Shown here one piece after another: positions 17,034 through 26,326 of a DNA stretch of 64,000 nt. The stretch comes from JBFLYN01 sp040756655 (lineage in GTDB: Bacteria; Bacillota; Sulfobacillia; UBA8153), in assembly GCA_040756655.1 (NCBI GenBank), contig JBFLYN010000008.1:1-64000 (forward strand). Reading direction: 5' to 3'. Under the pieces are notes generated by a model. That model ran no database searches, was not told where the DNA came from, and was given only the letters and a program-made list of their open reading frames with translations. The first letter of the stretch is position 1. Each line of letters starts with the position of its first letter. Position numbers and translations under genes: made by a program.

Positions 17034-17998
17034 CAGAACCTCTAGTGGCCGTAAGGAGTTTGCGCAAGTATTTCCCCATCACCGGTGGACTGCTCAAACG
17101 AGTCATTAACCACGTGCAGGCGGTGGAGAATGTCTCTTTTGAGGTGCACGAAGGTGAGACCCTGGGCCTGGTGGGAGAAAGTGGCTGCGGCAAGACCACC
17201 GTGGCCCGGCTGTTGCTCAGGATGATCGAGCCCACCAGCGGCGAGGTTCTCTTTAGGGGCCGGGACCTGAGCCAGTTGAGTGGCAGGGAACTTCGCTCCC
17301 TGCGCAGGGAGATGCAGCTGATTTTTCAGGATCCATACTCGTCGCTTAACCCACGATTTGCCGTCAAGGACATTATCGCCGAGCCGCTGGTGATCCACCG
17401 CGTAGGCTCCCACCGGGAAATCTCGCGCCGCGTAGAGGAACTCCTGGAACTGGTGGGCCTGGACGTGTCCGACGGAGAACGGCACCCGGGCGAGTTCAGC
17501 GGGGGCCAGCGCCAGCGCATCGGTATCGCCCGGGCCTTGGCGCTCCACCCCAAGCTGGTGGTGTGCGATGAGCCCGTGTCCGCCCTGGACGTTTCCATCC
17601 AGGCCCAGATCATAAACTTGCTGGTGGGCCTGCAGAGGGATCTGGACTTGACCTATCTCTTTATCGCCCACAACCTTGCCGTAGTCAAGCACGTAAGTGA
17701 CCGGGTGGGAGTGATGTACTTGGGGCAGCTGGCCGAGCTTGCGCCCACCCCGGAGCTGTTTGCCAACCCCACCCACCCGTACACGTGTGCACTGCTTTCG
17801 GCCGTACCGGAACCGGATCCTTTTGCCAAGACCCAGCGCATCATCCTCAAGGGCGACATTCCCAGCCCCATCAACCCGCCGCCGGGTTGCCGCTTCCACA
17901 CTCGCTGCCCGCAGGTGGCAGAGGTATGTGCAACGAAACGACCGGAGTTTAGGGAGATCGCGGCGGGGCACTGGGTGGCCTGTCACCATTATAGCTAG
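17030..17998 (+). CDS. ABC importer ATPase (DppF type)
   Basis: A 322-residue ATPase: Walker A GESGCGKTT, signature FSGGQRQR, Walker B LVVCDEP, switch His in IAHN (usually ITHD/ISHD), and the C-terminal CRFHTRCPQ...VC...C extension. I chose TTG at 17030, which overlaps the dppD stop and has AAAGGAGG about 10 bases upstream; the longer frame upstream lies inside dppD. With the preceding genes it completes an importer of the peptide/nickel/heme class. Confidence 0.9.
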   Translation: MTEPLVAVRSLRKYFPITGGLLKRVINHVQAVENVSFEVHEGETLGLVGESGCGKTTVARLLLRMIEPTSGEVLFRGRDLSQLSGRELRSLRREMQLIFQDPYSSLNPRFAVKDIIAEPLVIHRVGSHREISRRVEELLELVGLDVSDGERHPGEFSGGQRQRIGIARALALHPKLVVCDEPVSALDVSIQAQIINLLVGLQRDLDLTYLFIAHNLAVVKHVSDRVGVMYLGQLAELAPTPELFANPTHPYTCALLSAVPEPDPFAKTQRIILKGDIPSPINPPPGCRFHTRCPQVAEVCATKRPEFREIAAGHWVACHHYS

Positions 17999-18018
17999 AA
18001 AAGTCGGGAGGTCGTAGC

Positions 18019-18657
18019 ATGCTGCCTGCAGGGGAGTATTGGGATTTCCGGGCATGTGGCGCAGCTACCGGGTGCCGGCTGTCGCAGTTTGGCGGGCCGC
18101 AGGAAGTAAAGCGGGTGGAGGAACGGCTGCGGGCTTCCAGTCTACATGAGCAGCCCGCCTCTGGACACGTGCTCACCCACCAGAAGTTCCGGGTGGCAGT
18201 GGCCGGGTGTGCCAATTGCTGTTCGGAGCCGCAGATACGGGACTTTGCCCTGGTAGCAGTTACCCGGCCCGGAGTGACGGAAGAACCGTGTACCGATTGC
18301 AGGGCCTGCGTCAAGGCTTGCCCGGACCGGGCCATCACCTTGAAGGGTGGGCCGGTCATCGACCGGACGGCATGCCTGGATTGCGGGATGTGCATCCGGG
18401 TGTGCCCCACCGGGACGCTGGCGCCAGCAACCAGGGGGGTGAAGGTACTGGTGGGCGGCAGGTTGGGGAGGCGGCCGGTGCTGGCCCGCACCTTGGTAGA
18501 CCTGGTGTCCCTGGACGAGGGTCTGAGGCTCTTGGACGCCTGCATCTCCTTCTACCTGGCCCACAAGCTGCCAAGGGAACGCTTCAGCGCGCTCATCGAC
18601 CGGGTGGGCCTTGAGGCCCTCAGGCAGGCCTCAGACCAGGAAGCCGCAACTAGCTAA
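18019..18657 (+). CDS. Sulfite/nitrite-reductase-like ferredoxin protein
   Basis: A 212-residue iron-sulfur protein. The N-terminal half has the siroheme/4Fe-4S Cys arrangement of the sulfite and nitrite reductase family (CGAATGC near residues 13-19, then VAVAGCANCCSEPQ near 61-74). The second half is a 2x[4Fe-4S] ferredoxin: CTDCRACVKACP and CLDCGMCIRVCP. It resembles the minimal dissimilatory sulfite-reductase-like proteins of anaerobes, whose substrates are mostly unknown. It starts 20 bases after the second ATPase gene and is the last gene of the operon. Whether it binds siroheme or another tetrapyrrole cannot be seen. Confidence 0.75.
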   Translation: MLPAGEYWDFRACGAATGCRLSQFGGPQEVKRVEERLRASSLHEQPASGHVLTHQKFRVAVAGCANCCSEPQIRDFALVAVTRPGVTEEPCTDCRACVKACPDRAITLKGGPVIDRTACLDCGMCIRVCPTGTLAPATRGVKVLVGGRLGRRPVLARTLVDLVSLDEGLRLLDACISFYLAHKLPRERFSALIDRVGLEALRQASDQEAATS

Positions 18658-18672
18658 GGCAGCGGATACCAG

Positions 18673-18695
18673 GCCGCCGCCCTCCGGGCGGCGGC
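18673..18695 (+). terminator. Terminator hairpin after the importer operon
   Basis: Two perfectly paired 10-base arms (GCCGCCGCCC and GGGCGGCGGC) around TCC, 15 bases after the stop of the Fe-S protein gene. The following ATTCTCCT is only moderately T-rich. Confidence 0.6.
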
Positions 18696-20290
18696 ATTCT
18701 CCTGCTATGTGCAGCACCAACCGCCGGCAGCGGTTGGACGCCCTGAGGTTTTCCGTTGGGTTCTCCGATAACACCCGCCTGACCCCGCGTACCCGGGGGC
18801 CCGGCACGCCATGTCACTTCCTGGTAGACCCCCATGCCATGGTTGGCACCACAGGGCATGAAAAAAATGGGCTCCGATGTCGAACTCTCCTGCCAATACA
18901 CGGCGGGTTGACGAGATCGGGCTTACTTGGTGCATCGAGCCCGAAGAGTAGACAGATCCCGGCGGTCTGAGCACCACAGTCTGTCGCCGCCCGGTTTTGG
19001 GCGAGCACGCAGGGTAGATTTCCCGCATGAGACCGCCGCTCCCGCTGGAATCAAGACAGGAGTGAGCGTGATGCAGGTAGTTTACGAGCGGTGTTGTGGT
19101 CTTGACGTGCATAAACGGTCGCTGACGGCTTGTGTCACCCCCACCGGGCCGATCCACCCGGTCCTTTGGTACTATGACGGCGGATCTGCTGGCGCTGGCT
19201 GACTGGTTAGAGGAGGAGCAGGTTACCCATGTGGCGATGGAGGCCACCGGGGTATATTGGAAACCGGTCTACAACCTCTTGGAGAGCCATGAGTTCAAGC
19301 TGCTGGTGGTTAATGCCCAGCACATCAAGGCGGTGCCGGGGCAGAAGACCGACGTGAAGGATGCAGAATGGATCGCAGACCTCTTGCGCCACGGTCTGCT
19401 CAGGGGCAGTTACATTCCCGACCGGGAGCAGCGGGAACTATGGGAGCTGGTGCGTTACCGCAAGGCCCTGGTGCGGGAGCGGTCGGCTGAGGTCAACCGC
19501 TTGCAGAAGACACTGGAGGGGGCCAATATCAAGTTGGCATCGGTGGCGTCCGATGTCCTGGGAAAGTCGGGCCGGACCATGCTGGAGACGTTAGTGGCGC
19601 GCACCACCGATCCCGAGGTGTTGGCGGCGCTGGCCAAGGGGCGTCTGCAAGGGAAGCAAGCCCAACTGGAGCAGGCACTCAGGGGTTTGATGGGTCCACA
19701 TCAGCGCCTGTTGTTGGCCACCCAGTTGCAGCACGTGGACTTCCTGGACCAGCAGATCACCCAGCTCAGCCAGGAGATCGAGCAGCGCATGCGCGCTTTT
19801 GAGTCGGCCCCGGACCGACTGCAGACCATACCCGGAGTGTCGCCGCACCGCGGAAGTGATCGTGGCGGAGATCGGCGATGACATGGACCAGTTCCCCAGC
19901 GCCGGTCACCTGGCATCATGGGCGGAGATGTGTCCGGGGAATCATGAGAGTGCGGGCAAACGTTGGAGTGGGAAGCCCCGTAAGGGGAGCCCATGGCTCC
20001 GCGAAGCGCTGGTGGAGGCGGGTCAAGCCGGCGGACGGACCAAGCATACCTGTCTGTCGGCCCCATACCACCGCATTGCTGCTCGGCGGGGCGCCAAGCG
20101 GGCAGCGGTGGCGGTGGGGCATACCATTCTGGTGATCGCCTACCATCTACTGAAGAACGGGACCGTCTACAACGAGCTCGGAGCCAACTACTTTGATGAA
20201 CGCGACCGGCAGGCCACCATCAGAAGAGATGTGAAGCGTATCGAGAAGCTCGGTTTCAATGGACCAACAGGACGGGCAGAGGGTGCTTTC
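18696..20290 (+). mobile_element. IS110-family insertion sequence, degraded
   Basis: A transposase of the IS110 type with two frameshifts occupies 19071 to about 20260. The left non-coding part up to 19070 is about 370 bases long; in IS110 elements the non-coding end codes for the bridge RNA that picks target and donor DNA, so that RNA would be expected here. IS110 elements lack long terminal inverted repeats, and I could not place the ends exactly; the right end lies between the transposase end and the aldolase stop at 20302. Confidence 0.6.
19071..20262 (+). pseudogene. IS110-family transposase, two frameshifts
   Basis: Three frames together give one DEDD transposase of about 400 residues. 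Frame one (from ATG 19071 behind AGGAG) holds the first acidic residue in CGLDVHKRSL; frame two continues with MTADLLALADWLEE, MEATGVYW and the acidic cluster DVKDAEWIADLL; frame three continues from RTAEVIVAEIGDD with CPGNHESAGKRWSG, where the C-terminal serine lies. The shifts are near 19135-19165 and 19838-19850. The last frame has no early stop and runs antisense into the aldolase gene, so the true end (near RDVKRIEKLGFN) is also damaged. The protein cannot be made intact. Confidence 0.85.
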
Positions 20291-20301
20291 GAACCAGGGA
20301 G

Positions 20302-20916
20302 TCACTTCAGACCGGACTTGAGTAATGCCTCTATAACCCCCAAGTCCAGCTCGGAGATAGGGAGTTTCAAAACCTGCAACCACCAAGCCATCCGGGCCGC
20401 TGATTCCAGAGTATGGCTGACTTCCACCGCCTTCTCCAAGCTGGACCCGGCCGTAACAGCGCCGTGGTTCACCAAGAGGACCGCAGCCGACCCGGCCAGG
20501 GCAGCCCCTACCGCGTCAGCCAGCTGCCTGGATCCGGGCAGATGGAACGGGACTCGGGGCAGGCTCACAAATGGCAGGCTCTCCAAGCTGACCGGGGGGA
20601 TGGCCATTCCGGTTATGCCCAGGAGCAGGCTCATGGGAGCATGATTATGTACCACCGCCCCGGTGTCCGGCCGTTCCCGGTAGACGGCCAAGTGCATTCC
20701 GGTCTCTGCCGAAGGCCGTTCGCCCCCGGTTGCCCGCCCGGCGGCATCCAGGAAGATCATGTCCTCCGCCTCCAGGGTGCCCTTGGCCTTGCCGCTGGGG
20801 GTGATCAAGAAGCCGCCATCGACCCGGCAGCTTACGTTGCCGCCAGTAGATGTGATAAGGCCGGCCTGGTAGAGCTCGCGCACGGCCAGTGCCAGCTTCT
20901 TACGCAGTACTTTCAT
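20302..20916 (-). CDS. Class II aldolase/adducin-type protein
   Basis: A 204-residue cytoplasmic zinc protein of the fuculose-phosphate aldolase type. Visible are TSTGGNVS near residue 23, TPSGK, the catalytic-type Glu in PSAETGMHLAVYRERP, the zinc pair HNH in VVHNHAP and the third His in VLLVNHGAV. Its substrate cannot be told. It stands alone on the minus strand, its 3' end meeting the IS110 element closely but without loss of the reading frame. Confidence 0.85.
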   Translation of the reverse strand: MKVLRKKLALAVRELYQAGLITSTGGNVSCRVDGGFLITPSGKAKGTLEAEDMIFLDAAGRATGGERPSAETGMHLAVYRERPDTGAVVHNHAPMSLLLGITGMAIPPVSLESLPFVSLPRVPFHLPGSRQLADAVGAALAGSAAVLLVNHGAVTAGSSLEKAVEVSHTLESAARMAWWLQVLKLPISELDLGVIEALLKSGLK

Positions 20917-21252
20917 CTACACACCTTCCCTCTACACCAGAACCTGCCGGTCACTGGAGCGACAACGTCCCGCGGCCATAGGTTTCCATGGGTTCTGGCG
21001 TGACATCCTCCGGCCTCAAACGGAGGTGCCCAGTGCCGCCGGCACCGTACACATGAGATGAACCCGGTGGCAGCACAAGTAGAGCATCGCATCCTTCCTG
21101 AACAGGCGGCTTCCACCCAACACCGGTGCCTGTAGCTGGCCCGTTGCAGCTTCAACCAAAAACCCCAGAATCCCTGCCCCTCCCGGCACCAACCCACACC
21201 TTGCCCAGGGCACCAATATCCCGGCTCCTTGCCCATGCTGGCTGCATAGGAT
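20917..21252. other. Intergenic region upstream of the aldolase gene
   Basis: No gene recognised on either strand. The part next to 20917 should hold the aldolase promoter; AGGGAAGG before its ATG is the probable ribosome binding site. Nothing else could be assigned. Confidence 0.35.
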
Positions 21253-21286
21253 AACGGGCCGCTCTCGTCGACGAGAGCAGCCCGTT
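21253..21286 (-). terminator. Terminator hairpin behind the symporter pseudogene
   Basis: AACGGGC and GCCCGTT form the base, then one mismatch, then GCTCTCGTC paired with GACGAGAGC with almost no loop. It sits 12 bases downstream of the symporter stop on the minus strand. T-run is weak. Confidence 0.5.
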
Positions 21287-21297
21287 GTACGCCGTGC

Positions 21298-21996
21298 CTA
21301 GGCTGTGAAGTACCGGTCAACCGTTTCCTTAGAGGGCGCCTGGGTAAGGAGGTTAGTGATGATCACTAGGGGCACCACCAGCAGGGCTCCGATCATCTCG
21401 TGCAGACCGGTGCGGGCTACCAGGTAGTTTTTTCAGATGATGAATACCAGGGGGCCACCGAGGGTTGCCACGACGGCAGCAGTGGTAGTGGCCCACTTCC
21501 AGTACACCGCCATGAGCAATGGGATCCCGAGAAGCGAGAAGGTTCCCATGGCAAAGCCGTTGATCACCGTTATCAAGCTAGGTGGCTTGATGGCCAGGAG
21601 GAAGGCTATGGTGCAGATAAGGAATGCGCCCACCTTGGACAAGACCAGCTGCACCTTGTCCGAGAGGTTTTTTCTGATGTACCTCTTCACGATATCCAGG
21701 GAGAAGCTGGTGCCCACGGCAAGCAGCAGCGAGTCCACTGTGGACATGATGGCCGATATGAGTGCGTGCCAGACTATGATGCCGGCCACGGGGAGGAAGT
21801 TCATGATGGCCGTGGGCATAGCTAGATCTCCCACGCGCAGCCCGGGAAAGGGCACCCGGCTGATAAGGCCGATTAGGCAGCCCGACATCATCCAAAACGT
21901 GGTAAGCGCCATGGATACGGGGAAAGCGATGCGGGCAGCCTTGGTGTCCTTGAGGGAGCAAGGATGGAGTTGCCCCGGTTTGGTGTACACCATGAG
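21298..21996 (-). pseudogene. Sodium:solute symporter, C-terminal fragment with internal stop
   Basis: The C-terminal third of an SSS-family (PanF/PutP-like) symporter. The segment LKDTKAARIAFPVSMALTTF, the Na+/solute motif region HALISAIMSTVDSLLLAVGT and several later helices are clear. A TGA at about 21433 follows GGPLVFII; the same frame continues KNYLVARTGLHEMIG and ends VDRYFTA with TAG at 21298, so the TGA is probably a mutated Trp codon. The N-terminal two thirds are missing because the IS3 element lies at 22000. Two independent lesions make this a pseudogene. Confidence 0.8.
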
Positions 21997-22006
21997 GGCT
22001 TTGATC

Positions 22007-22868
22007 TCACGCTGTTTCGTTTAGTTGCTTAGTGTACCACTTCCTCTCATACTCCGCGGGGCTGTGATAGCCAAGCGCGGAGTGCCGGCGTTCTCGGTTG
22101 TAGAATACCTCCATGTACTCGAAGATGGCCGTCCTCAGTTGGACGCGCCTCGCCCAGGCGTGCCGGTCCAGCAGTTCGGTCTGCAGGGTGGCAAAGAAGC
22201 TCTCCGCCACGGCGTTGTCCAGTGCATCTCCCACCGAACCCAGGATGCCCGCCTTCTGCAGCCGGTCGCCGAAGCTGAGCGAGGTGTACTGACTCCCGTG
22301 TTCCGGATGGTGGATCAGACCTTCTCCTGGCCGCCGGTTGTGCACCGCCATGTTCACCGCCCCGACGACCAAGTCCGCGGTGGGACGGTCGCCCATGGAC
22401 CAGCCCACCACGCGGCGGGAGAAGACGTGGATCACCACGGCCAAATACAGCCAGCCTTCATCCGTGGCATGCTGCGTCAGGTCCCCCACCCACAGTTGAT
22501 CCGGTGCTGAGGCCACAAAGTCCCGCTGGATCCGGTCCGGGTAGGACGACCGGGCCGGATCCCGCCGGGTACAACCCCGCAACCGCCGCCGATGCACCCC
22601 AGCCAGACCCGCCTGGCGCATGAGCCGGGCCACCCGTTTGCGCGCGCAGCGTACGCCATGGGCCAGGCGGAGTTCTGCGTGGATGCGGGGCGCCCCGTAG
22701 GTTCCGCCACTGGCCTGATGGATCCTTGCCATCAGCTGGGTCAGAGCCGCATCCTGCAGTGCCCGCGCTGATGGTGCCCGTTGTCGCCACTGGTAGTACC
22801 CGCTGGTGGAGACACCCAGCACCCGGCACATGGTGACCACGCCATAGTTGGCCTTCCTCTCGCTCCAC
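22007..22868 (-). pseudogene. IS3 transposase OrfB, frameshifted and with altered catalytic site
   Basis: The main frame (22007-22840) has the HTH_21 segment (TMCRVLGVSTSGYYQW), and the rve integrase core: first Asp in WVGDLTQH, the second motif as HHPEHGSQYTS where the family has HHSDRGSQYTS-like sequence with Asp, and the Glu in DNAVAESFFATLQ. The second catalytic Asp thus appears as Glu. The expected N-terminus (RFGFVERE) lies in a different frame and joins at about 22850 only if one base is removed. Both changes argue for an inactive enzyme. Confidence 0.75.
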
Positions 22869-22882
22869 GAACCCGAACCGCG

Positions 22883-23179
22883 CTACCGGGTTCTGGTGGT
22901 CTCCTGGGCCAAGCAGGCGGCGGCTTTTTTTAGGATCTCGCGCTCCTCCCGCAGGATGCGGGCTTCCCGGCGCAAGCGTTGCAGTTCCTCGCGTTCAGAG
23001 GTAGTCAGCCCCTCCTGCTGGCCCGCATCGATCTTTTGCTGCCGAATCCAGCTGGGGAGTGACTCAGGTGATACGCCCAAGTTCTTGGCCGTCTGGCTGA
23101 TGCTCTTCCTACTCTCACGTACCAAGCGGACAGCTTCCGTCCGGAACTCCAGCGGATATGGTCGCCTTGATCCCGGCAT
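22883..23179 (-). CDS. IS3 transposase OrfA
   Basis: A 98-residue helix-turn-helix protein of the IS3 OrfA type: RPYPLEFRTEAVRLV, SISQTAKNLGVSPESLPSWIRQQ, then a leucine-zipper-like EELQRLRREARILREEREILKKA. The start is ATG at 23179 (MPGSRRPYP). A run of seven A (CTAAAAAAAG, 22925-22931 on the complement) near its end is the typical slippery site for the -1 frameshift that makes the OrfAB fusion. Confidence 0.8.
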   Translation of the reverse strand: MPGSRRPYPLEFRTEAVRLVRESRKSISQTAKNLGVSPESLPSWIRQQKIDAGQQEGLTTSEREELQRLRREARILREEREILKKAAACLAQETTRTR

Positions 23180-23291
23180 TGGCAACAACTCCCTTATTCC
23201 CAAGTATGCCCAATTGGGAGTGTCCACTAAGCCGGGTTAGGCTCAAGGACGGTGCCAGTGCCAACCTCCTGCAGGATGGAGCCGGCAAACA

Positions 23292-23528
23292 CTATTGCCC
23301 CGGACCAGGTTGGTGGTCACCTGCTTCCGGACCGGGCAGGTTGGGGCTACCAGGCACCCGGTAAACGGACAGCCGGTAACCTTCGCCGTCCCGGGAAAGC
23401 CCGAACACGAACCCGTACTCTTTCAGGGTCTGGTTGAGAAACGTCACCAGCCGTACCAGGTCGGGCCCGGGCAGCGGGAGTTCGGCCAAAAGAGGCAGGC
23501 GGGGAATGCGAGGGCGCTCGTCTGGCAA
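23292..23528 (-). CDS. Small DUF4264 (YpmA-like) protein
   Basis: A 78-residue protein whose core PDLVRLVTFLNQTLKEYGFVFGLSRDGEGYRLSVYRV fits the YpmA/DUF4264 family of spore-forming Firmicutes, of unknown function. I propose TTG at 23528 as start, with GGGGG 8-9 bases upstream; the frame is longer but the extra part is not family-like. The C-terminal tail (PGSPNLPGPEAG) is low in complexity. Confidence 0.6.
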   Translation of the reverse strand: MPDERPRIPRLPLLAELPLPGPDLVRLVTFLNQTLKEYGFVFGLSRDGEGYRLSVYRVPGSPNLPGPEAGDHQPGPGQ

Positions 23529-23591
23529 GTGGTAAAACCCCCTATCATACCGGAACCTTCTCCAACAACACCTGGATTCCTGCCCCATCTC

Positions 23592-24379
23592 TCAGGGCTG
23601 AGCCCGGCTTAGATGCCACCGCACCGCCAGGAATCCCAGCGATAGCACGGCGGTGACCACCAAGCCTCCCTCGGGTCCGAAGGCTCCCCCGTTAGCAGGT
23701 TGTCCTTGAGCGCCGCCTCATACACTCCAGGCACTACCGGGCCGCCGCTCACCGGGAGTCCAAAGACGGGGCCCTGGAAGTAGTTCCAGGTGATGTGATA
23801 ACCCACAGGCATCCAGATGCTCCCAGTCCCTAGGAACATATACGCAAACAAGAGGCCTGCCACGAAGATATTGGCAAGCGCGAGGCTGCTGATATTGGTG
23901 TTGAGCCCGTGGGAAAGGACAAATGCCAGTGCGGACAATGCTGCCGCCAACGTCCCCCGGCCACTATTGAGAGCAGTTACGCAATAGCCGCGGAAGAATA
24001 GCTCTTCAGCCCAGCCCACTAGGGCAAACTGTGCTAGTGCCAGGAGCGAGTAGGGGGTGAACACCGGCCGGTGCCATGGAGTAACTAGTACCACGCCACG
24101 GGTCACGATAAGGATTACGAACACGGCGGTCAATGGAGACCGACCCCAGGGCCAGACCGTAGCCGAGACCCTTCACCGTACCTTTCATTCCGATATCCGC
24201 CAACGTCTTTCTGTCCACGGCTTTGAGAACGACCAGGGTTGACGCCACCAGCACTCGCTGCCCGCTGGTAACGATAGTCATAAAAGCCAGGTGAAGGCTG
24301 TACCGGCTGAGGGGAAACAGGAGAGCACGTAGCACGGTGACCTGCAATACCACGACGGCCAGCAGCGACAGGGCCACCC
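23592..24379 (-). pseudogene. CPBP intramembrane metalloprotease, two frameshifts
   Basis: Three frames join into one membrane protein. The N-terminal part (24379 down to about 24130) has helices VVVLQVTVLRALL and onward to GLGYGLALGS; the middle frame has VGWAEELFFRGYC, the EExxxR metal motif, FVLSHGLN and YHITWNYFQGPVFGLPVSGG, the later motifs of the family; the third frame gives GAFGPEGGLVVTAVLSLGFLAVRWHL and ends with TGA at 23592. Frameshifts fall near 24130 and 23690. These proteases act in prenyl-protein processing or bacteriocin immunity; this copy is dead. Confidence 0.8.
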
Positions 24380-24773
24380 GATGCGCCAGCCCGCTCTCAG
24401 TTGCCCGGTATGATTAACTGGCGTATCCACACCGGCGGGCGGTGCAGCCGGCAATCCCTTTCTTGCCGGTTAAGCATACTACCCAGATCCCCGCATCATC
24501 ACCAAAACGCACTGCCGCATCAGTCGAAAAGCTACGGAAAACCCCCTTGGTTCTGCGCACCGGCTTTGGATCCATCCCGGCTAGAGATTCTCCGCCCAAG
24601 TCTCAATCCCCCTGCGCCTGGAGAACCTGACGGGCACAGCGCCACGCAAGGCCTAGTGAGCGGGCGACCTGTACCCATCTCCATGCTCCTGCCAAGGTGC
24701 GGGAGACAGTGATGCATGGACAAAAGAGGAGGGTGTGCAGTATCACACCCCGGTGCCTGTTCTACCAGAAAGC
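24380..24773. other. Intergenic region, no gene recognised
   Basis: About 390 bases between the CPBP pseudogene and the UPF0145 gene. I see no coding pattern, strong hairpin or repeat. It may hold further decayed sequence. Confidence 0.35.
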
Positions 24774-25064
24774 TCAGATCCTCACCGCAGTTCCGTACGC
24801 TATGATCTCAGCCGCACCAGTGGTAATGGTGCTGGTGGAAAACCGCACGGCGATGACGGCATTGGCGCCCGGCGCCTCTGCTTCTTTTACCATTCCCTTG
24901 ATGGCTTCCTCCAGCAAGCGTGCGTACTCGGTGATCTCTCCACCTACAAGTTTCCGCAGCCCGGCCACGATGTCCTGTCCCAAGTGCTTGGCGCGCATGC
25001 AGCTTCCCTTGACCATGCCCAGCACCTGGTAGTCAACGCTGAGATCCGAAGTAGCCAACAGCAT
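24774..25064 (-). CDS. UPF0145 (YbjQ-like) protein
   Basis: A 96-residue soluble protein matching the YbjQ/UPF0145 family throughout: MLLATSDLSVDYQVLG at the start, then VGGEITEYARLLEEA, PGANAVIAVRFSTSTI and AAEIIAYGTAVRI at the end. The family forms pentamers and has been suggested to bind metal; its role is unknown. I chose ATG at 25064, preceded by GGGGGTGA; the open frame continues upstream only because the stop of the permease pseudogene has been lost from that frame. Confidence 0.75.
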   Translation of the reverse strand: MLLATSDLSVDYQVLGMVKGSCMRAKHLGQDIVAGLRKLVGGEITEYARLLEEAIKGMVKEAEAPGANAVIAVRFSTSTITTGAAEIIAYGTAVRI

Positions 25065-25837
25065 CCTGCTCACCCCCGGTTGGAAATCGGTCCGGTGGAA
25101 CTGCACAAACGCCGCCCAGTACAGGACCAGGGCACCCAGGCTCAACAACAAGATCGAATCCCAGGCCCAGCCTGTGAAAACCCCGACCTAAGAAACGTGA
25201 CTCCCGACGCCATGTGGTAGAAGAGCGTAAACCTGGCGCCCCCGGGGAAGTAGCCGGGGACGCTCAAAACCAGGCTGGTCACCATCGCGGCGATACCGGC
25301 CTTTACTACATCGGCCATGAGGGCAGAGAAGAAAAGGGCAAGGGCGTGCACAGTCAATGCACCAGTCAACAGGGCGCCAGGAACCATACCGGGTCCACGG
25401 GACGGCCGGCTGCCTGGGTGGTCACCAGGGTGACCACTGTGGACGGTATGATGACGATGGTAAACGCGGCGGCCCCCGCCGCTACCTTGGTCGCGAAGAC
25501 AGCCTAGCGCGAGAGGGGACGGGTGAGGATGAGTTCGGCGCTTCCCTGGGCCCGCTCGCCCGCCAGTGACCCGGCTCCCAGGATGGCCGCGAGAACCAGG
25601 ACGCACTGGGCGATGTCTTTTCCCGTACCAGTTAGCCCAGAGGTAGAAGGGGTAGTATGCCACCTGGAGTTCGGCAGCAAAACGGACCCAGCCGGGTAGG
25701 GGCGTGCTCTCCAACAACCCGGCCAGGTACCCAAACATAAGGGGCAAGGATATCCCCGTAGCTGCCGAGACAAAGAGGGCAACCGCTATTTTCCAGCGGG
25801 CGTCCCTCATCTCCTTCCAGAAAAGAGCGCTACTCAC
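25065..25837 (-). pseudogene. ABC-2 type permease, multiply broken
   Basis: Starts with GTG at 25837 (VSSALFWKEMRDARWKIAVALF), overlapping the ATPase remnant upstream. The first frame is lost near 25630; another frame continues with IAQCVLVLAAILGAGSLAGERAQGSAELILTRPLSR, then hits a stop near 25505 followed by AVFATKVAAGAAAFTIVIIPSTVVTLV; the first frame resumes with LTVHALALFFSALMADVVKAGIAAMV, and the last helix (SILLLSLGALVLYWAAFV) is again in a shifted frame fused to the UPF0145 gene. It would be the membrane part of an exporter. Confidence 0.75.
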
Positions 25838-26326
25838 TGCGAGGTCCCCCCTCTCCAGCATAACGCAGAAAGGTATCCTCCAGGTCCTGGTCAACCACTT
25901 CAAGGGCGAAGTGAGGCACAGCCGATACCTCCTGCAACACCTCATCGAAATGCTCGGTCACGCTGATGAGCCACCGGCGTCCGTCGCCCTTTGCTTTCGC
26001 TGATGCCCGGCGTAGTCCACAGGGCTGCAGGCGGTCTACTTAGAACGCCACCCGGATCTTTTTGACGTTCAACTTCAGTTCTTCGCATGGTCTGCACACT
26101 ACCAGCCTTCCTTGGCCGATGATGCCTACCCAGTCAGCTACTCGCTCAACCTGGTGGAGCAGGTGAGACGACATGAACACGGTCTGTCCATTGTCCACTG
26201 CCTCAATGCCGCACCGCCACCGGGTCCAGCCCGGCCGCGGGCTCGTCTAGGAACAGCACCTCACTGGTGGTATCGCGATGCACCTGGGGCCGGGAGCCCA
26301 GCTTCTGATGCCCGGAGACGTCCGCC
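25830..26326 (-). pseudogene. ABC-2 type ATPase, C-terminal remnant
   Basis: In shifting frames the minus strand gives a degraded signature region (SGHQKLG), then Walker B EVLFLDEPAAGLDPVAV, the switch region TVFMSSHLLHQVERVADWVGII with its His, and the usual end VDQDLEDTFLRYAGEGG with TAG at 25830. The N-terminal Walker A half is missing. With the permease it was a two-gene exporter, of the same class as the stub at 3279-3392. Confidence 0.7.

Larger units (their letters stand above)
22000..23240 (-). mobile_element. IS3-family insertion sequence
   Basis: Two overlapping transposase frames on the minus strand, bounded by imperfect inverted repeats sharing GCTTAGTG: GCTTAGTGTACCACTTCC near 22027 and, inverted, GCTTAGTGGACACTCCC near 23232. 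Exact ends and target duplication could not be fixed. It sits in the coding region of the sodium:solute symporter. Confidence 0.7.

Noticed and set aside
2434..20290. Prophage or integrative element spanning the recombinase to the IS110
   Set aside because: No phage structural, conjugation or replication genes lie between; the genes are chromosomal in type.
21016..21216. Short minus-strand frame with several Cys and His residues
   Set aside because: No family pattern and no convincing ribosome binding site; left as intergenic.
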